A stretch of 64,000 bases of DNA, taken from assembly GCA_023014335.1 (NCBI GenBank), contig JAECYW010000007.1:2976001-3040000 (forward strand), in the 5' to 3' direction. This DNA comes from Galerina marginata. Its lineage: Eukaryota > Basidiomycota > Agaricomycetes > Agaricales > Galerinaceae. The notes under the pieces are model-generated. The model searched no databases. It saw only the letters and a list, made by a program, of their open reading frames with translations, and was not told where the DNA came from. The position numbers and the translations under genes were made by a program. Below, in pieces: positions 46,628-57,742 of the stretch; within the stretch, counting starts at the first letter, position 1; every line of letters starts with the position of its first letter.

Positions 46628-46930
46628 TGTAGAAATCCACTAAGTCACAGTGACTTAGTGGATTTCTACATAAAGTAAACCCGGCGGCCCAGTGGTTATA
46701 TCCCCGAGGTCATGGGTTTGATCCCGGCGAGTGCCTATTGCGTAAGACCCACTGAGGCAGACAAAGAAGAGCCAGAGCCAAGAAGGGACGGCCCGATTAC
46801 TATATCCACTAAGCACTAGTAGACTACCGGCCTGAATTCAAAGGGTCATAGGGGGGTATATACCGGCACTGGGCCGGGTTTACTTTATGTAGAAATCCAC
46901 TAAGTCACAGTGACTTAGTGGATTTCTACA
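46628..46930. mobile_element. MITE with palindromic 58-bp terminal inverted repeats (303 bp)
   Basis: Terminal repeats 46,628-46,685 and 46,873-46,930 are exact reverse complements. The outer 43 bp of each is itself a perfect palindrome (21-bp arms around one A), so each end alone can fold into a hairpin. Flanks carry a 5-bp duplication, CAGAG at 46,623-46,627 and 46,931-46,935. The homologous uninterrupted site at 31,535-31,539 has a single CAGAG, which confirms insertion. No transposase is encoded. The interior carries a tRNA-like box A/box B pair. Confidence 0.85.
46685..46725 (+). promoter_or_regulatory. tRNA-like Pol III box A and box B inside the MITE
   Basis: 'ggcccagtgg' at 46,685-46,694 resembles box A, and 'ggtttgatccc' at 46,715-46,725 resembles box B (consensus GGTTCRANNCC with one mismatch), spaced as in tRNA genes. 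A full tRNA cloverleaf is not evident, so this is a tRNA-derived or tRNA-mimicking promoter and not a tRNA gene. Confidence 0.45.
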
Positions 46931-46987
46931 CAGAGGAAAAACTAGTTGGACGCCGAATGTGGCGACTGCTGAGAAGAACCCGAGATA

Positions 46988-47553
46988 TATGGCAGTCAAC
47001 CTGCACATTTAATCAAGCGAGCTAGCGCCACTTGATTTCCGAGCCACTTTTCGACATTTTTTGTATTTTCCGAGCCAATTTTGGGTAGATTTCATTTCGA
47101 GCCATCTAACTACCAGTTGAGCGCACATTTTGTTGCCTTGCGAGCCGAGCTACTTTTGACGCGAGCCACCTATTATTTAATAAGACACCACACTAAGTAA
47201 ATAAGAGCCCTACAGTAGTCTTACAAGACGAGCTACAAAAAATTAAAGCGAGCTACCGAAAAATTAAAAGCGAGCACACCTTTAAATTGCGAGCCTACAT
47301 TTGAATTGCGAGCCTACCTTTGAATTGCGAGCCACCTTTTGAAATACGAGCCTACTTTTCAAACGAGCCACTTTCGGGCCGGCGGTCAGTGATAGCCGGG
47401 CCCGGGGATGGGCATGCCAAACAATGTCAAAGGTCCAAATATGGAGAATGATTCGAGTAGTCCGCAAAATTCATGTCGGGCGGGCTTTTACTAAGGTTCA
47501 ATATCATGATAAATTAATTCAAGGCAGTTCCAGCTTTCGATCAAGCCTAAAAT
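46988..47553 (+). repeat. Fold-back element left terminal inverted repeat
   Basis: Mirror image of 48,549-49,114. A 61-codon open frame on the minus strand here is reproduced exactly on the plus strand of the other arm; that follows from the inverted repeat and does not indicate a gene. Confidence 0.88.
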
Positions 47554-47944
47554 TGCCATCCTCCATGAAGTATTGCTTGTAAAATGATAGAAACTCGAAA
47601 ACAGTGGGGGTCCAACTAAAGCTCCCCCTTGAATTTGTCTGCAAAATGTGAAATCTGCGAAGATGAATAGATGGACAAATGGATATATTTTACCTGATAT
47701 TTGGGCTTCACATCAGCAAAACCGGACAGGGATATAGGCCTTTCTTAATCGGAATTTTACGCCCCCTGTGGGGCTGCCGGCACGTAGTTAAAGAGTTTAT
47801 AGATGCTAAGAACAGTCTGCGTCTGACAAAAGCATGTAGTTCATTCATGCAGAAGTATCATTTGCTATAGGCCACATCTCTAATCTTTTACTGAGGTTTA
47901 TTTGTGAAATTTATGCGGATTTCCGCCCGTGGCGCGCCCTCAAA

Positions 47945-48247
47945 TTGAGCGCCGGCCTGTCTAGACGCCGGCACATGATGGCTCATAGATTGTCTTGGTC
48001 ATTAATCTACTTATTGCAACAGCTGGAAGACTACCTAACTGTCGAAGTTCCCAACAATGGGTCCGAAATCTGGGAAGATTTGGGACTCGAATTCATGCAA
48101 CTGCCAACTGGACAAGGACATAAAGGCTTTCCAAGTTGGAAATTGTGCCGCCTGCGCGGCATAGTTTCCTGGAACATTCTATACAATCATGAGCACGTAA
48201 TTTATTCGGAAACTATTGTTTCTGATTGCTACGTGTTTAATGCTTAA
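47945..48247 (+). CDS. Small ORF in the middle of the fold-back element, doubtful
   Basis: A 100-codon frame lies in the unique middle of the element, starting at an ATG or alternative start near the 'cgccggc' repeats and ending in TAA at 48,247. It shows no transposase catalytic motif and no zinc finger. It may be a relic of captured or internally deleted sequence. Confidence 0.2.
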   Translation: MSAGLSRRRHMMAHRLSWSLIYLLQQLEDYLTVEVPNNGSEIWEDLGLEFMQLPTGQGHKGFPSWKLCRLRGIVSWNILYNHEHVIYSETIVSDCYVFNA

Positions 48248-48548
48248 GCTTGGCTTAAGCGCGATTTTTTTTGCGAAATTCCCTCACAATTGCCATGAAA
48301 GTGGGCTGGGATCCATCCGCGGCTTTTGTTTATCCATTTAGTAATATCTCATCTCAAGGACAATGAAAATTTTGTTCTTGATCAAAAGCTGGATTACCAG
48401 GTGTCAATAAATCAATCTATCGGATTTCAGAATCATTTTTCGGGATTTTCCTGGAGAGATTCAACAGGAAGCTTCTCCAGTACTCACCATTTTCGACTGT
48501 TTATCATTTTCTGATCATTGTACATGTAATACTTGACGGCAGATGGTG

Positions 48549-49114
48549 ATTTTAGGCTTGATCGAAAGCTGGAACTGCCTTGAATTAATTTATCATGATA
48601 TTGAACCTTAGTAAAAGCCCGCCCGACATGAATTTTGCGGACTACTCGAATCATTCTCCATATTTGGACCTTTGACATTGTTTGGCATGCCCATCCCCGG
48701 GCCCGGCTATCACTGACCGCCGGCCCGAAAGTGGCTCGTTTGAAAAGTAGGCTCGTATTTCAAAAGGTGGCTCGCAATTCAAAGGTAGGCTCGCAATTCA
48801 AATGTAGGCTCGCAATTTAAAGGTGTGCTCGCTTTTAATTTTTCGGTAGCTCGCTTTAATTTTTTGTAGCTCGTCTTGTAAGACTACTGTAGGGCTCTTA
48901 TTTACTTAGTGTGGTGTCTTATTAAATAATAGGTGGCTCGCGTCAAAAGTAGCTCGGCTCGCAAGGCAACAAAATGTGCGCTCAACTGGTAGTTAGATGG
49001 CTCGAAATGAAATCTACCCAAAATTGGCTCGGAAAATACAAAAAATGTCGAAAAGTGGCTCGGAAATCAAGTGGCGCTAGCTCGCTTGATTAAATGTGCA
49101 GGTTGACTGCCATA
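48549..49114 (-). repeat. Fold-back element right terminal inverted repeat
   Basis: Exact mirror of the left arm, ending at 'ctgccata' followed by the target duplication GAGATA. Confidence 0.88.
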
Positions 49115-49279
49115 GAGATAAACTAAAATTCGAGTATTAGAACTATATAGTGTATCCTAGGTACATTGTAAATGGGTATATATTCTACTGGAAGACAGGG
49201 TATGAAGGCCTTTAATTCCCCCGCTGCGTTCAATAACACTAGCTAGGAACAACGGAGGTGAAGTGCTATTTAGTGCTGT

Positions 49280-50541
49280 TCACACAACGCTCGATACTTT
49301 GTCCGGCGAAATGACTTCCACATTCATTTCAGGAGCATTTTCCACCATGATCTGTGTCGCATTCTGTTGCGTCGATTGTCCTTGGAATTGGAGGCCAGAA
49401 AAGTTGTGAATGCTCGATACGTTGGCGCTTGTGTCAGCTGCAAGGCAAACACGAGCAACCATTACAGTTGGCGCAATTCCCTGATACAATGGTCAATTCC
49501 ACTTGGCCGTGTGATACAATAGAAACTTACTGTAATGGTAGATGCCACAGCTATGCCATAATCCACGAATTCCAAAATAGCTGGAGAATCTGAACTACCG
49601 GGAAGGGCGTTTGCAACCCCCACTATCAGTAGAGCAAGAGAATAGACCGCAGCTGATTGGACCACTATTTCGATTATGTGGCCGAAGTTTCTTTTGGAGC
49701 GACCATTTTGCTTAGAAACCGAATGGATTCTGAATGCTATGAGTAGTGTTGCCAGCAGACTACTCGCAAGTGATGTAAAAAACAGAGCCGATTGAATGGT
49801 GACCGCCGCTTCGAGTTCGGCGTTAGTTTGAGCAGCGTCGACCACTACTAGTTTCCCACTAATGACAGTTTCGGCGAGGCAGAGACCTGTTGGAGAAAGT
49901 TTAGTCCAATTTATTGTCCACTTAGGTTAAAGACTCGCCTATCTCCGCAAGGAACAGAAGACAAGGCAGTCCAATCACTCGAAGTGATCTATTCCATACA
50001 AAGAAGCACCGCCATATCTATAGCAAGTCAGAGGAGGTGTCACAAATGGAATAAGTTACATGCCAGCAGTCCATCAGCAATTACCACTGTAAAGGATGAG
50101 GCCATGCTCACTAGGAGCCCAACCCATCCAGGGGTCGTAGATATAGAATCGAAGGCACTCTCGCGGGTCTCCCCATTTACTAGAGACACCCAGTCCAAGG
50201 AATACCATAGAGCGCCCAACGTGATTATATTGAGTAAGTAGAGCAATGTAATACTGAGAATTACCATCCGACGCTGGGAGCCTTTTCTGGTTACTATTTT
50301 TTCAGTTAGTAATACCATCTACCAAGATTCGAACCGTGAAGAAATCTTACAATACAGAGTGAGAGTACCGAAGTAGACCGTTGTGTAAATCCCTACATTA
50401 TCGAATGTAAATCCTGTAAATCTGCAACGCATAGCGAGACTTACCCATTAAGAATGCAAACAGGACTGTGGAATTAAGTATACTCCCAATAATTACTTTC
50501 TCAAGTGAAATGAGAGACGGGTCTGTAGCTGGAACAGACAT
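49280..50541 (-). CDS. Seven-helix membrane protein, family C, copy 2
   Basis: ATG at 50541 (starts MSVPATDPSLISLEKVIIG), stop at 49280. Same exon plan as copies 1 and 3: N-terminal helix, a short exon, LTRKGSQRRMVILSITLLYL, a Trp-Arg-Cys 'VWNRS' helix, GLCLAETVI..., and a last exon GIAPTVMVARVCLAAD. The intron after the 'WRC' exon has a GC donor (GCGAGT, complement of 49,933-49,938) and an AACAG acceptor that keeps frame, unlike copy 1. Seven hydrophobic segments; 'LLIAFRIHSVSKQNGRSK' marks a cytoplasmic-loop-like basic stretch. Function unknown; it is probably an intact member of an expanded basidiomycete membrane family. Confidence 0.65.
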
Positions 50542-52470
50542 GATAAAGGATGAGACTGGGGGCAGTGGGTGACCAAATTAATTCACCTCTGTTGCGAATC
50601 TCTTAAATAGCTTTTAAGTAGGAGAAAGGATCCGGATAAGTCAGGAACACCGACCAGGAGGTTACCCGACGAGACATTTTACCTCAGTTGGACGTACGAT
50701 CATCGGAAATCCTGATCGGAGCTCATATCGGCCCCGCTGACTTCATGGCCGTACAGTAATTTGGTTCGACACGGCTACTGAGTGTTACGCTGATTAGCAG
50801 GGCACTAGTAAGTAGACCGAGTTAGACTAACATTTAACTAACATTCGGGCTCAGTCCAGGCTCGGTCATATAAGGTTTCCGTTTCGCCGTAATTATGCAA
50901 GCTCTGTCAGAAACCCAACATTATTATAATTACATATTGATATGGCATGGCGAGGGGGTAGTAGAACAAACCGGCATAGTTGGGGGCATTTCGCTCATAA
51001 GTAAGGACATGAGAGAAAAAAACAAATTTGTTCGAAGGAAGTGGGGTAGGGCCAGTTGAGGAAACGCAGCTGGATAGCGAGTTTTACGGACTCATGACAA
51101 TCCGCTGATCTTCAGAATATGGATACCGAGTAGCATCGCAGAATCGACCACCGAGAAAACCCGCTCCGTGAGCTGCGCCCGAGAGGAGGAAGCTGCGGTT
51201 ATCACTCAACTTGAGATGAGATTGCGACGGGAATCCTAGCGCAAACGAATGAGCATGTAAATCGCAAGTGAAATGTTAATTGACGTACGTATACGTTTTC
51301 CGGTTCCAGATTACGATTGTGCACTTGGAGGGTAGTCCACCTTTCGCGATGGATCGTGGGGGTCGGACGTTGGTGATTTAGAATGTACTATCCAACCCTT
51401 AAAAAGCGCGGCCTATCATTTGATACTTTGGTTTCGACGATGAGGCCGATTGGATTTGTGGTAGCACCTAACTGTGCACGAAGAAGCACCAGGAAAAAGA
51501 AATCGGCGAAGTGGTGCCTTCCGACGAGGTGATTCGACGTGATTCCTTATGGAAAGTGGATAGGAGGCAGGCTTGGAGCAGGAATAGAACCCTAGGGCAA
51601 CAGCAAGAGGTGAAGCCACGCTTATAGCCAAGACAATAAAGCTCAGAAGGAGGTGGGGATGCGATGTGGCACAGACGTTTCCCCCGATAAGGCATATGTA
51701 CGAGGGACGAGTTGACGGTGGGATTAATTGGGTAAAAAGTGGTTAGAGAGATATATAGGACTAAAGGTCAAAAAATGGGTCGATGGAAGGAAACCTAAAA
51801 AGGAAGGAGTAAGGAGGTGGGTAGGACCAGGTGGGAACGCATAAACAGACGGAGAGCGAGTCCCTTTGACACTGACAGAGTTCTACGTGATGCACAAACG
51901 ATCTTCACCAAATTGACACCGATTAAGAGTGGCATCGCAAGGGTATGATTCGTCGTTGGGCAATCAAAGCAGTGGGCTGCGCTCTCGGTAAGTTGGATGC
52001 GCCAATGAGAGGAATGAAGCAAGAAGGGGCGTGGGTATTATTTTGAGATAAGATTGTGAAATAGCATTGTAGCAATCATTGTGGGAATTTTTTAAGATAC
52101 CTTTGACCGCAGTTCTCGGCATTGTTGACTGCTCCTCCTCATCAACACCGTAACGTCCGTCTTCCAGTCACTTCTGTGTCAACGGTGCCGTACTTTCGTG
52201 TTGCCAGTGCTTTTCCTTCTGCTATGGTGAACGCTTCATAAAGGTACGCGTTTCATTCATTCGTTCGTTCCTTCGATGGTAGTTGACGGCATTGACAATC
52301 TGTCTAGATTCTGGTGCAGGAGACGTGTCGTTTTGGATGTACGGAACTTTATGGAGCTCTAAGCGTCTACTGGAGTGACCTCTTTCTTCCCATGTGCGCG
52401 ATTCCCCCGGTTTTCCAGTCATTCCATCGTAATGACTGGTCCGTCACAGTTCTCACTTCCTACAACTTCA
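50542..52470 (+). repeat. R repeat, copies 9 and 10, partial
   Basis: A truncated R piece at 50,960-51,235 (core near 51,121 'gagtagcatcgcagaatcg', then 'ggttatcactcaacttgagatgagattgcga') resembles the copy interrupted by the Helitron, including the 'catcgcagaatc' variant. A fuller copy starts near 51,415 (minus-strand frame with 'LAVALGFYSC') and 51,715 ('gtgggattaattgg'). Its core is at 51,926 and 'gctatggtgaacgct' at 52,217, and it runs into the S repeat. Confidence 0.5.
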
Positions 52471-54380
52471 AGATGCGTTTGGATAACCTGAGAGGTCCGA
52501 ACGAAGTTTGGTATAGGTATGTTTTTGACACTTTCTCCTGAATCACCTGGCTTATAGTCCTTTCATTTCCCTAGCTGGCATTGCCGAAGCCTTCAACATC
52601 TTCCAGTTTCTACATGACGCCTTCTGACTCGGGAATATCAAACATGACTGGTCGCATTTCTTCTTCGAAATCCGATTCCGGGCTCGCAGTAAGCCTTTTC
52701 TTTGATGGAAGTGCAGGGAATCGCGTTGCTGAGGTCTTCTTTCGCAGATGTTGACCGGAATACCCATGCTTCAAAGAACCCACGCTTACGGGCTCTCACA
52801 TCATCGCGACTTGAAGCCCGAAGAGACGCGCGAATCCGATCTCTCAGGAGTCCATTGCTGCCCACAAGCACAAGTAGAGCACTTCATTCCTGTTTCTCCT
52901 CAAACCTACCTTATGCCCAAACGGACGAGAGATTGGAAAAATTTGCCTATGTGCGCCCTTAGAACGCTTATCATACGACTGTTCTCCTGAATACTTATCG
53001 AACCAGTCCTCGAGCCCACGACGCGTATACAGTCAACTCCGTATCCTCCCCATACTTTGGCCTTCCGATTAAGTACCGCCATCCGTGAGTCAGTTTTCTT
53101 TACCTCCGCTTATCCCGTCCTTACGAGCTTCAGACCCAAGCTCATCTTCTCATTTATTCGTCCGAGCCTGTGCACCCAATATGCCAGCGAAAATCTCGAC
53201 CTCGGGTTGAAACTCGAAAATGGGACTTCTGTCCTTTACGCGCCGCCGGCACCGGTGACGCGTCTCGGGACGGGAAGATGAACTGGGAAATCGGAACTTG
53301 CGAATCGAGCAATGGGACTTTGAAGATGAAGGATCGTGCTACCACGGAACGGGATTCGTGTGGAAGGTTGGGAAGAGGCCGGAAATTCTTGGGGCGTGAC
53401 TATGTCTGCTTTCCTATCGCTCAGCTTTGGCTCCTGGGTTTGGACCAGCTTGGACCAACATGCAGGACTACACGAATGTATACGCCTCCGAACCTTCCCG
53501 TATCGACATCTGCCCACTCCCTCAACTCAAGCCCTACTTCCCTCCTTCTCGGTATGGTACGACGACTCTTTTACCTCCAAATGTTAACCCAGTCGAAAGG
53601 CATGAAATGCTCGCACCAGACTCAGCTTCTTACCAAGACCCTAAAGCTCAACGCTCAACGTTAACCTGTCCATTCCTCCACCTACCTCCACTGTACCGGC
53701 GACGAGGACTCGGGCCTTCACGCTGCTGCACGACGATGGCGCTCTCGTCCCTCCTCTACTACCCGTGCGTTCATTGACGCCTTGATTTCGAATTTCCTTC
53801 TTCCGGGTTCGCTGTGGGTTGGTCGCGATTCGCCAGAACTGGGAACGTCGATCAAAATGGAGAGGCGACTGGAGGAAGCCGGTGGCGGAAGCCAGGGATA
53901 GTGCTAGATGTTCGGACTGATGGGATGGCTATGAGGGCCTGGGCTCTACGTTTGCGAAGGAGGAGAAGTCGGGACGGCGCTTGCCGGAACCGCCGGCCCG
54001 CCTTGGTGCCTGAAATTTGGCAGGGCGATTTTCACGACTTCGAAACCAATTTCCTGCCCTCCGTCCAACCAGATAATCCTCCTCGTCATGTGCGGCCTTG
54101 AATGTTCTAACCTCGAAGTCAAAGTACCCCGCCACTCTCTTCTCAACTTTGACGTTTCGGAAGCCCAGTTTGTCTACGACTGTTTGCACCTCTCACTACT
54201 CTCAGCCTCCATTCCTCAGGACGACCTTCCTCTTCGTCGTCGGCCTTGGTGGTTCAGACATCGAAGTCAACGTACCCGGCCTTTCTCTTCTTGAATTTGT
54301 GCTTCAACGATCATTTTTGTCTTACCTGTTCGCGCCACGTCATCAATTTCAACATCGCCTCACGTACTCCGCTTCGATTT
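52470..54380 (+). repeat. S repeat, copy 1
   Basis: A roughly 1.9-kb unit with exon-like parts. In order: 'tccgggctcgca/gtaag' (52,676), an acceptor-like 'ttctttcgcag' followed by MLTGIPMLQRTHAYG (52,748), a GTGAGT/CTTCAG intron-like segment near 53,083-53,131, a frame reading 'LDLGLKLENGTSVLY' (53,197), and 'DVRTDGMAMRAWALRLR' near 53,907. Copies 2 and 3 preserve these pieces in order, but stops and frameshifts differ among copies. It is probably a decayed gene duplicated in tandem; no domain is recognised. Confidence 0.5.
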
Positions 54381-56290
54381 GAAGAAAAGTTGATTCCGGG
54401 CTTGCAGTAAGTGTTTCTTCTGGCTGGCGTGAAAGAAATCGTGTCGTTAAAGTCTTCTTTTGCAGCAATTGAACGGAATATCCATGCTTCAATCCGCGCT
54501 TACGTGCTCTATCTATTCCTCACATCATCGCGACGTGAAGATCGAGGAGAGGCGTGAATCCGATTTCTCAGGCCCGGTCGATTGCTGCTTACAATTACCA
54601 GTAGAGATGTCCATTCGTGCTTGCCCTCGAACCCACCTTATGCGCAAACGGACCAGAATTGAAAGAATTTGCTTTGGTGCGTCCTTAGAACGCTTATCAT
54701 ATGACTGTTCCTCAAAATACTTGTCGAAACAGTCCTCAAGCCGACGAGGCGTATATAGGCGACTTCGAATCCTCCCCATACTTTGGCTCTTCCAATTACC
54801 ACCCACCGTTTGTCAGTCGATTTTATTTACCTCCAGTTATCCCTTCCTCACAAACTTCAGGCGTAGGCCCACCCTTTCCTTTAGCCTTCAAGCTTCAGAG
54901 CTTCCACCACCAATCAGGCGGTCGTGTCCACCCAATATCCCAGCGAATATCGCGTTCGACCTTGGGTTGAACCTCGAATATGAGACTTCTGTCCTTTACG
55001 CACTGCGTGATGCAGTCCTCAGGCCTGGGTTTCTTATCAAACAAGATAGTCGGTGCTGAGAACCAGCTAATGAGCGAGGCTCAGCGAGGTTTGAGTTTCA
55101 GACTGATCTAGTTGGATGGCGGTGATGCGTCTCTGGACAGGAAGAAGAAGAACTGGAGGAATCGGTACCTGGTTGGTTATGGAACGAGCGATGGGACTTT
55201 GGAGGTGGAGGGTTGGGAAAACCTCAAGCCCTACTGATCGTGCTCGAACTGGAGGTCTGTGATGAACACAAATGTCATCGCTTGCCACCCGATTCACAAC
55301 AAGGTGAGCCTGTGACTATGACTACGCCTGCTTTCTGATCCTTAACGAAAACCTCGGCTTTAGCTTCTACCCTGGGCCCAACTTCTATCAACATGCAGGA
55401 CCACACGGATATCTGTGCCTTCGATCCTTCCAGTACCGACGTCAGCCCATTCCCTCAACCCAAGAACCCTACTTCCGTCCTTCTCGGTGCTGCACTAGGA
55501 CACCATTACCTCCAAGGCTTCGCCTGTTCGAAGGGATGAAGGGCTAGCACCAGATCAGCTTCCTACCAGTTCATCTAGCACCACGACGTTCGACCAGTCT
55601 GTCCCCTTGGAGCTTCAAGTTCTTACTCTTCACCAACGTCTGCTTGGCCAGCCGCAAAAACTTAGTCCTTCACGCTGCAGCTCGCCCCTCCTCCGCCACC
55701 TGCGCGTCTATCGACGCCTTCGATCTCGAACTTCCTTTCTCGCCAAAACTGGGAATGTCGATCAAGGTGGAGACGCTATCGGAGAAGGTCAATGGTGGAA
55801 GCTAAGGATAGTGGTAGATTTTCGGGCTGATGGGGTAGATATGAGGACCTGGGGTCTACGTTTGCAAGGGAGAGAAGGGAGGAGGAGAAATCGGGCCTGG
55901 TTTGGCTTACCGGAACCGTCGGCCCGCGTGATGCCTTGATTTTGGAAGGGCGATTTCCTCGCCTTAGTCCACCAGGATGATCCTCCGTATTATTGGCGGC
56001 CTTGCATGTTCTGACATCGAAGTCAAATTACCCAGCCTCTTTCTTCTCGACTTCGATGTTTCTGGACTCACTTTCCTCTCGAACTATTCGCTCATTGTCG
56101 ACCGTGGTATCATAGACATCAAAGTCAACATACCCCGCCTTTCTCTTCTCGGCTTTCCGTATCAACGATCATATTTGCCCAAGCTTTTTGCGCCACGTCA
56201 TCAATTTCAACATCGCCTCAAGGACTTTTGGGCTAGCACCGGTTTATATTTGTTGGCGTCTGACGATGACTTCTGGCTGTGACTCCCCCC
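54381..56290 (+). repeat. S repeat, copy 2
   Basis: Directly follows copy 1 with the same order: 'tccgggcttgca/gtaag' (54,393), NGISMLQSALTC (54,475), 'FDLGLNLEYETSVLYALRD' (54,958), 'DFRADGVDMRTWGLRLQGRE' (55,817) and 'DIEVKLPSLFLLDFDVS' (56,016). The longest open stretch is 54,460-55,059. Other parts are frame-shifted relative to one another. Confidence 0.5.
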
Positions 56291-56489
56291 TCAAAACTAC
56301 TACGCTTTAGCCTTTTCTCCGAATTCACATGAAATGAATTGCATGTCGTTTGTCCCGCGTCTCATTGTACACCTGATTTCGTTGGTGAATTTTTGGGCAA
56401 TGCTTAATTCACAGATTGGTATACCAGAATGTTGGTAGTAAATACTAACTATGTAATGGGAACCAATAGATTAGTGCTACTTTGTCCGC

Positions 56490-57742
56490 TCACACAGTGC
56501 CCGTTACTTTGTCTGTAAAAGCGACTTCCACGTCCATTTCCGGAGCATCCTCCAACATAATTTGTGTTGTATTTTGTCGCGTTGATCGCCCTTGGAATTG
56601 GAGGCCAGATAAGTTGTGAATGGTCGATACCCGTGTGCTTGTGTCGGCTGCAAGGCAAACACGAGCAATCATTACAGTTGGTGCAATTCCCTGATACAAT
56701 GATCAATTCAACCTGGCGGTATGATGGGATAGATTCTTACTGTAAGGGTAAATGCCACAGCCATGCCATAATTCACGAATTCGTCCGTAGCTACAGAATT
56801 CCTGGGAACGATGAGGACAACGCCCATTACCAATAATGCGAGGGAGTAGACCGCAGCTGATTGGACCACTATTTCGATTATGTGGCCGAAACGTCTTTGG
56901 GAGCCACCGTCTTGCTTAGAAACGGAATGGATCCTGAATGCTATGAGTAGTGTTGCCAGTAGACTACTCGAAAGTGATGTAAAGAACAGAGCCGATTCAA
57001 TGGTATTCCCTAACATTTCTATCTTGAGTGGAAGTATGTCAACGACTTTCTTTCCGCCTATTACAGTTTCGGCGAGGCTGAGAACTGTTGGAAGAAAGTC
57101 AGCCCAATTGATAGGCCACTTGGATTTAAAGCTCGCCTATCTCCGCAAGCAACAGAAGACAAGGCAGTGTAATCACACGAAGTGATCTATTCCAGACAAA
57201 GAAGCACCGCCATACCTATGAGCGAGTTAGAGGACATGTTGCATATAGAATAATCTACGCACCAGGAGTCCATCAGCAATTACTACCATATAGACTAGGC
57301 AAAAATTGTCTAGCATCTCAGACCATCCAGGGAGGGTGAGTGTAGAAATGAAGGTACTCTCGCGGGTCTCCCCATTTAGTACGAGGACCCAGTCCAGCTG
57401 ATACCATTGAACGCCCAAATTGATTACGCCAAGCATATAGAGCAAGGTAATACTGAGAATTACCATCCGACGCTGAGAGCCTTTTCTGGTTACTATTGTT
57501 TCGGTTAGTATTATCCTCCATTCATAGATTCGAACCGGGAGGAAACCTTACAGTACAGAATAAGAGTACCAAAGTAGACAATTGTGTAAAGACCTAAGTC
57601 ATCAAATGTAAATCTTGTAAGTCTGCAACATGTAGCAAGGCCTACCAATTAGGAATGCAAACAGGACTACGGAATTAAGGACATCGCTAATGATTGCTTT
57701 TTCAAAAGAAATTTGAGACGGGTCTGCAGCCGGTGCAGACAT
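56490..57742 (-). CDS. Seven-helix membrane protein, family C, copy 3
   Basis: ATG at 57742 (starts MSAPAADPSQISFEKAII), stop at 56490. The exon plan matches copies 1 and 2: an exon RRMVILSITLLYMLGVINLG, a short Trp-Arg-Cys exon, an exon with SLAETVI... and ALFFTSLSSSLLATLLIAF, and a last exon GIAPTVMIARVCLAAD ending VTGTV. The third of these introns again has a GC donor (GCGAGC, complement of 57,131-57,136), and the acceptor keeps frame. No stop is seen in the exons. It is the most diverged of the three copies in the extracellular loops, while the helices are conserved. Confidence 0.65.

Larger units (their letters stand above)
46988..49114. mobile_element. Fold-back DNA transposon, non-autonomous (2,127 bp)
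   Basis: Inverted termini 46,988-47,553 and 48,549-49,114 (566 bp each) appear identical by eye. The element begins tatggcag and ends ctgccata. A 6-bp target duplication, GAGATA, lies at 46,982-46,987 and 49,115-49,120, and the homologous empty site near 31,585 lacks the element. Each terminus holds about fifteen loosely spaced GAGC(C/T)AC-type motifs, as in fold-back elements with repetitive termini. Similarity of the arms decays beyond 566 bp into a roughly 1-kb middle. No transposase domain is found, so it must be mobilised in trans. Confidence 0.88.

Noticed and set aside
46681..46756. A tRNA gene
   Set aside because: Box A and B resemble a tRNA, but I cannot draw acceptor and anticodon stems, and the segment sits inside a MITE.
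47282..47467. 61-codon frame identical to one at 48,635-48,820
   Set aside because: The two are mirror images in the inverted arms of the fold-back element, so identity is forced by the repeat; no domain or splice support.
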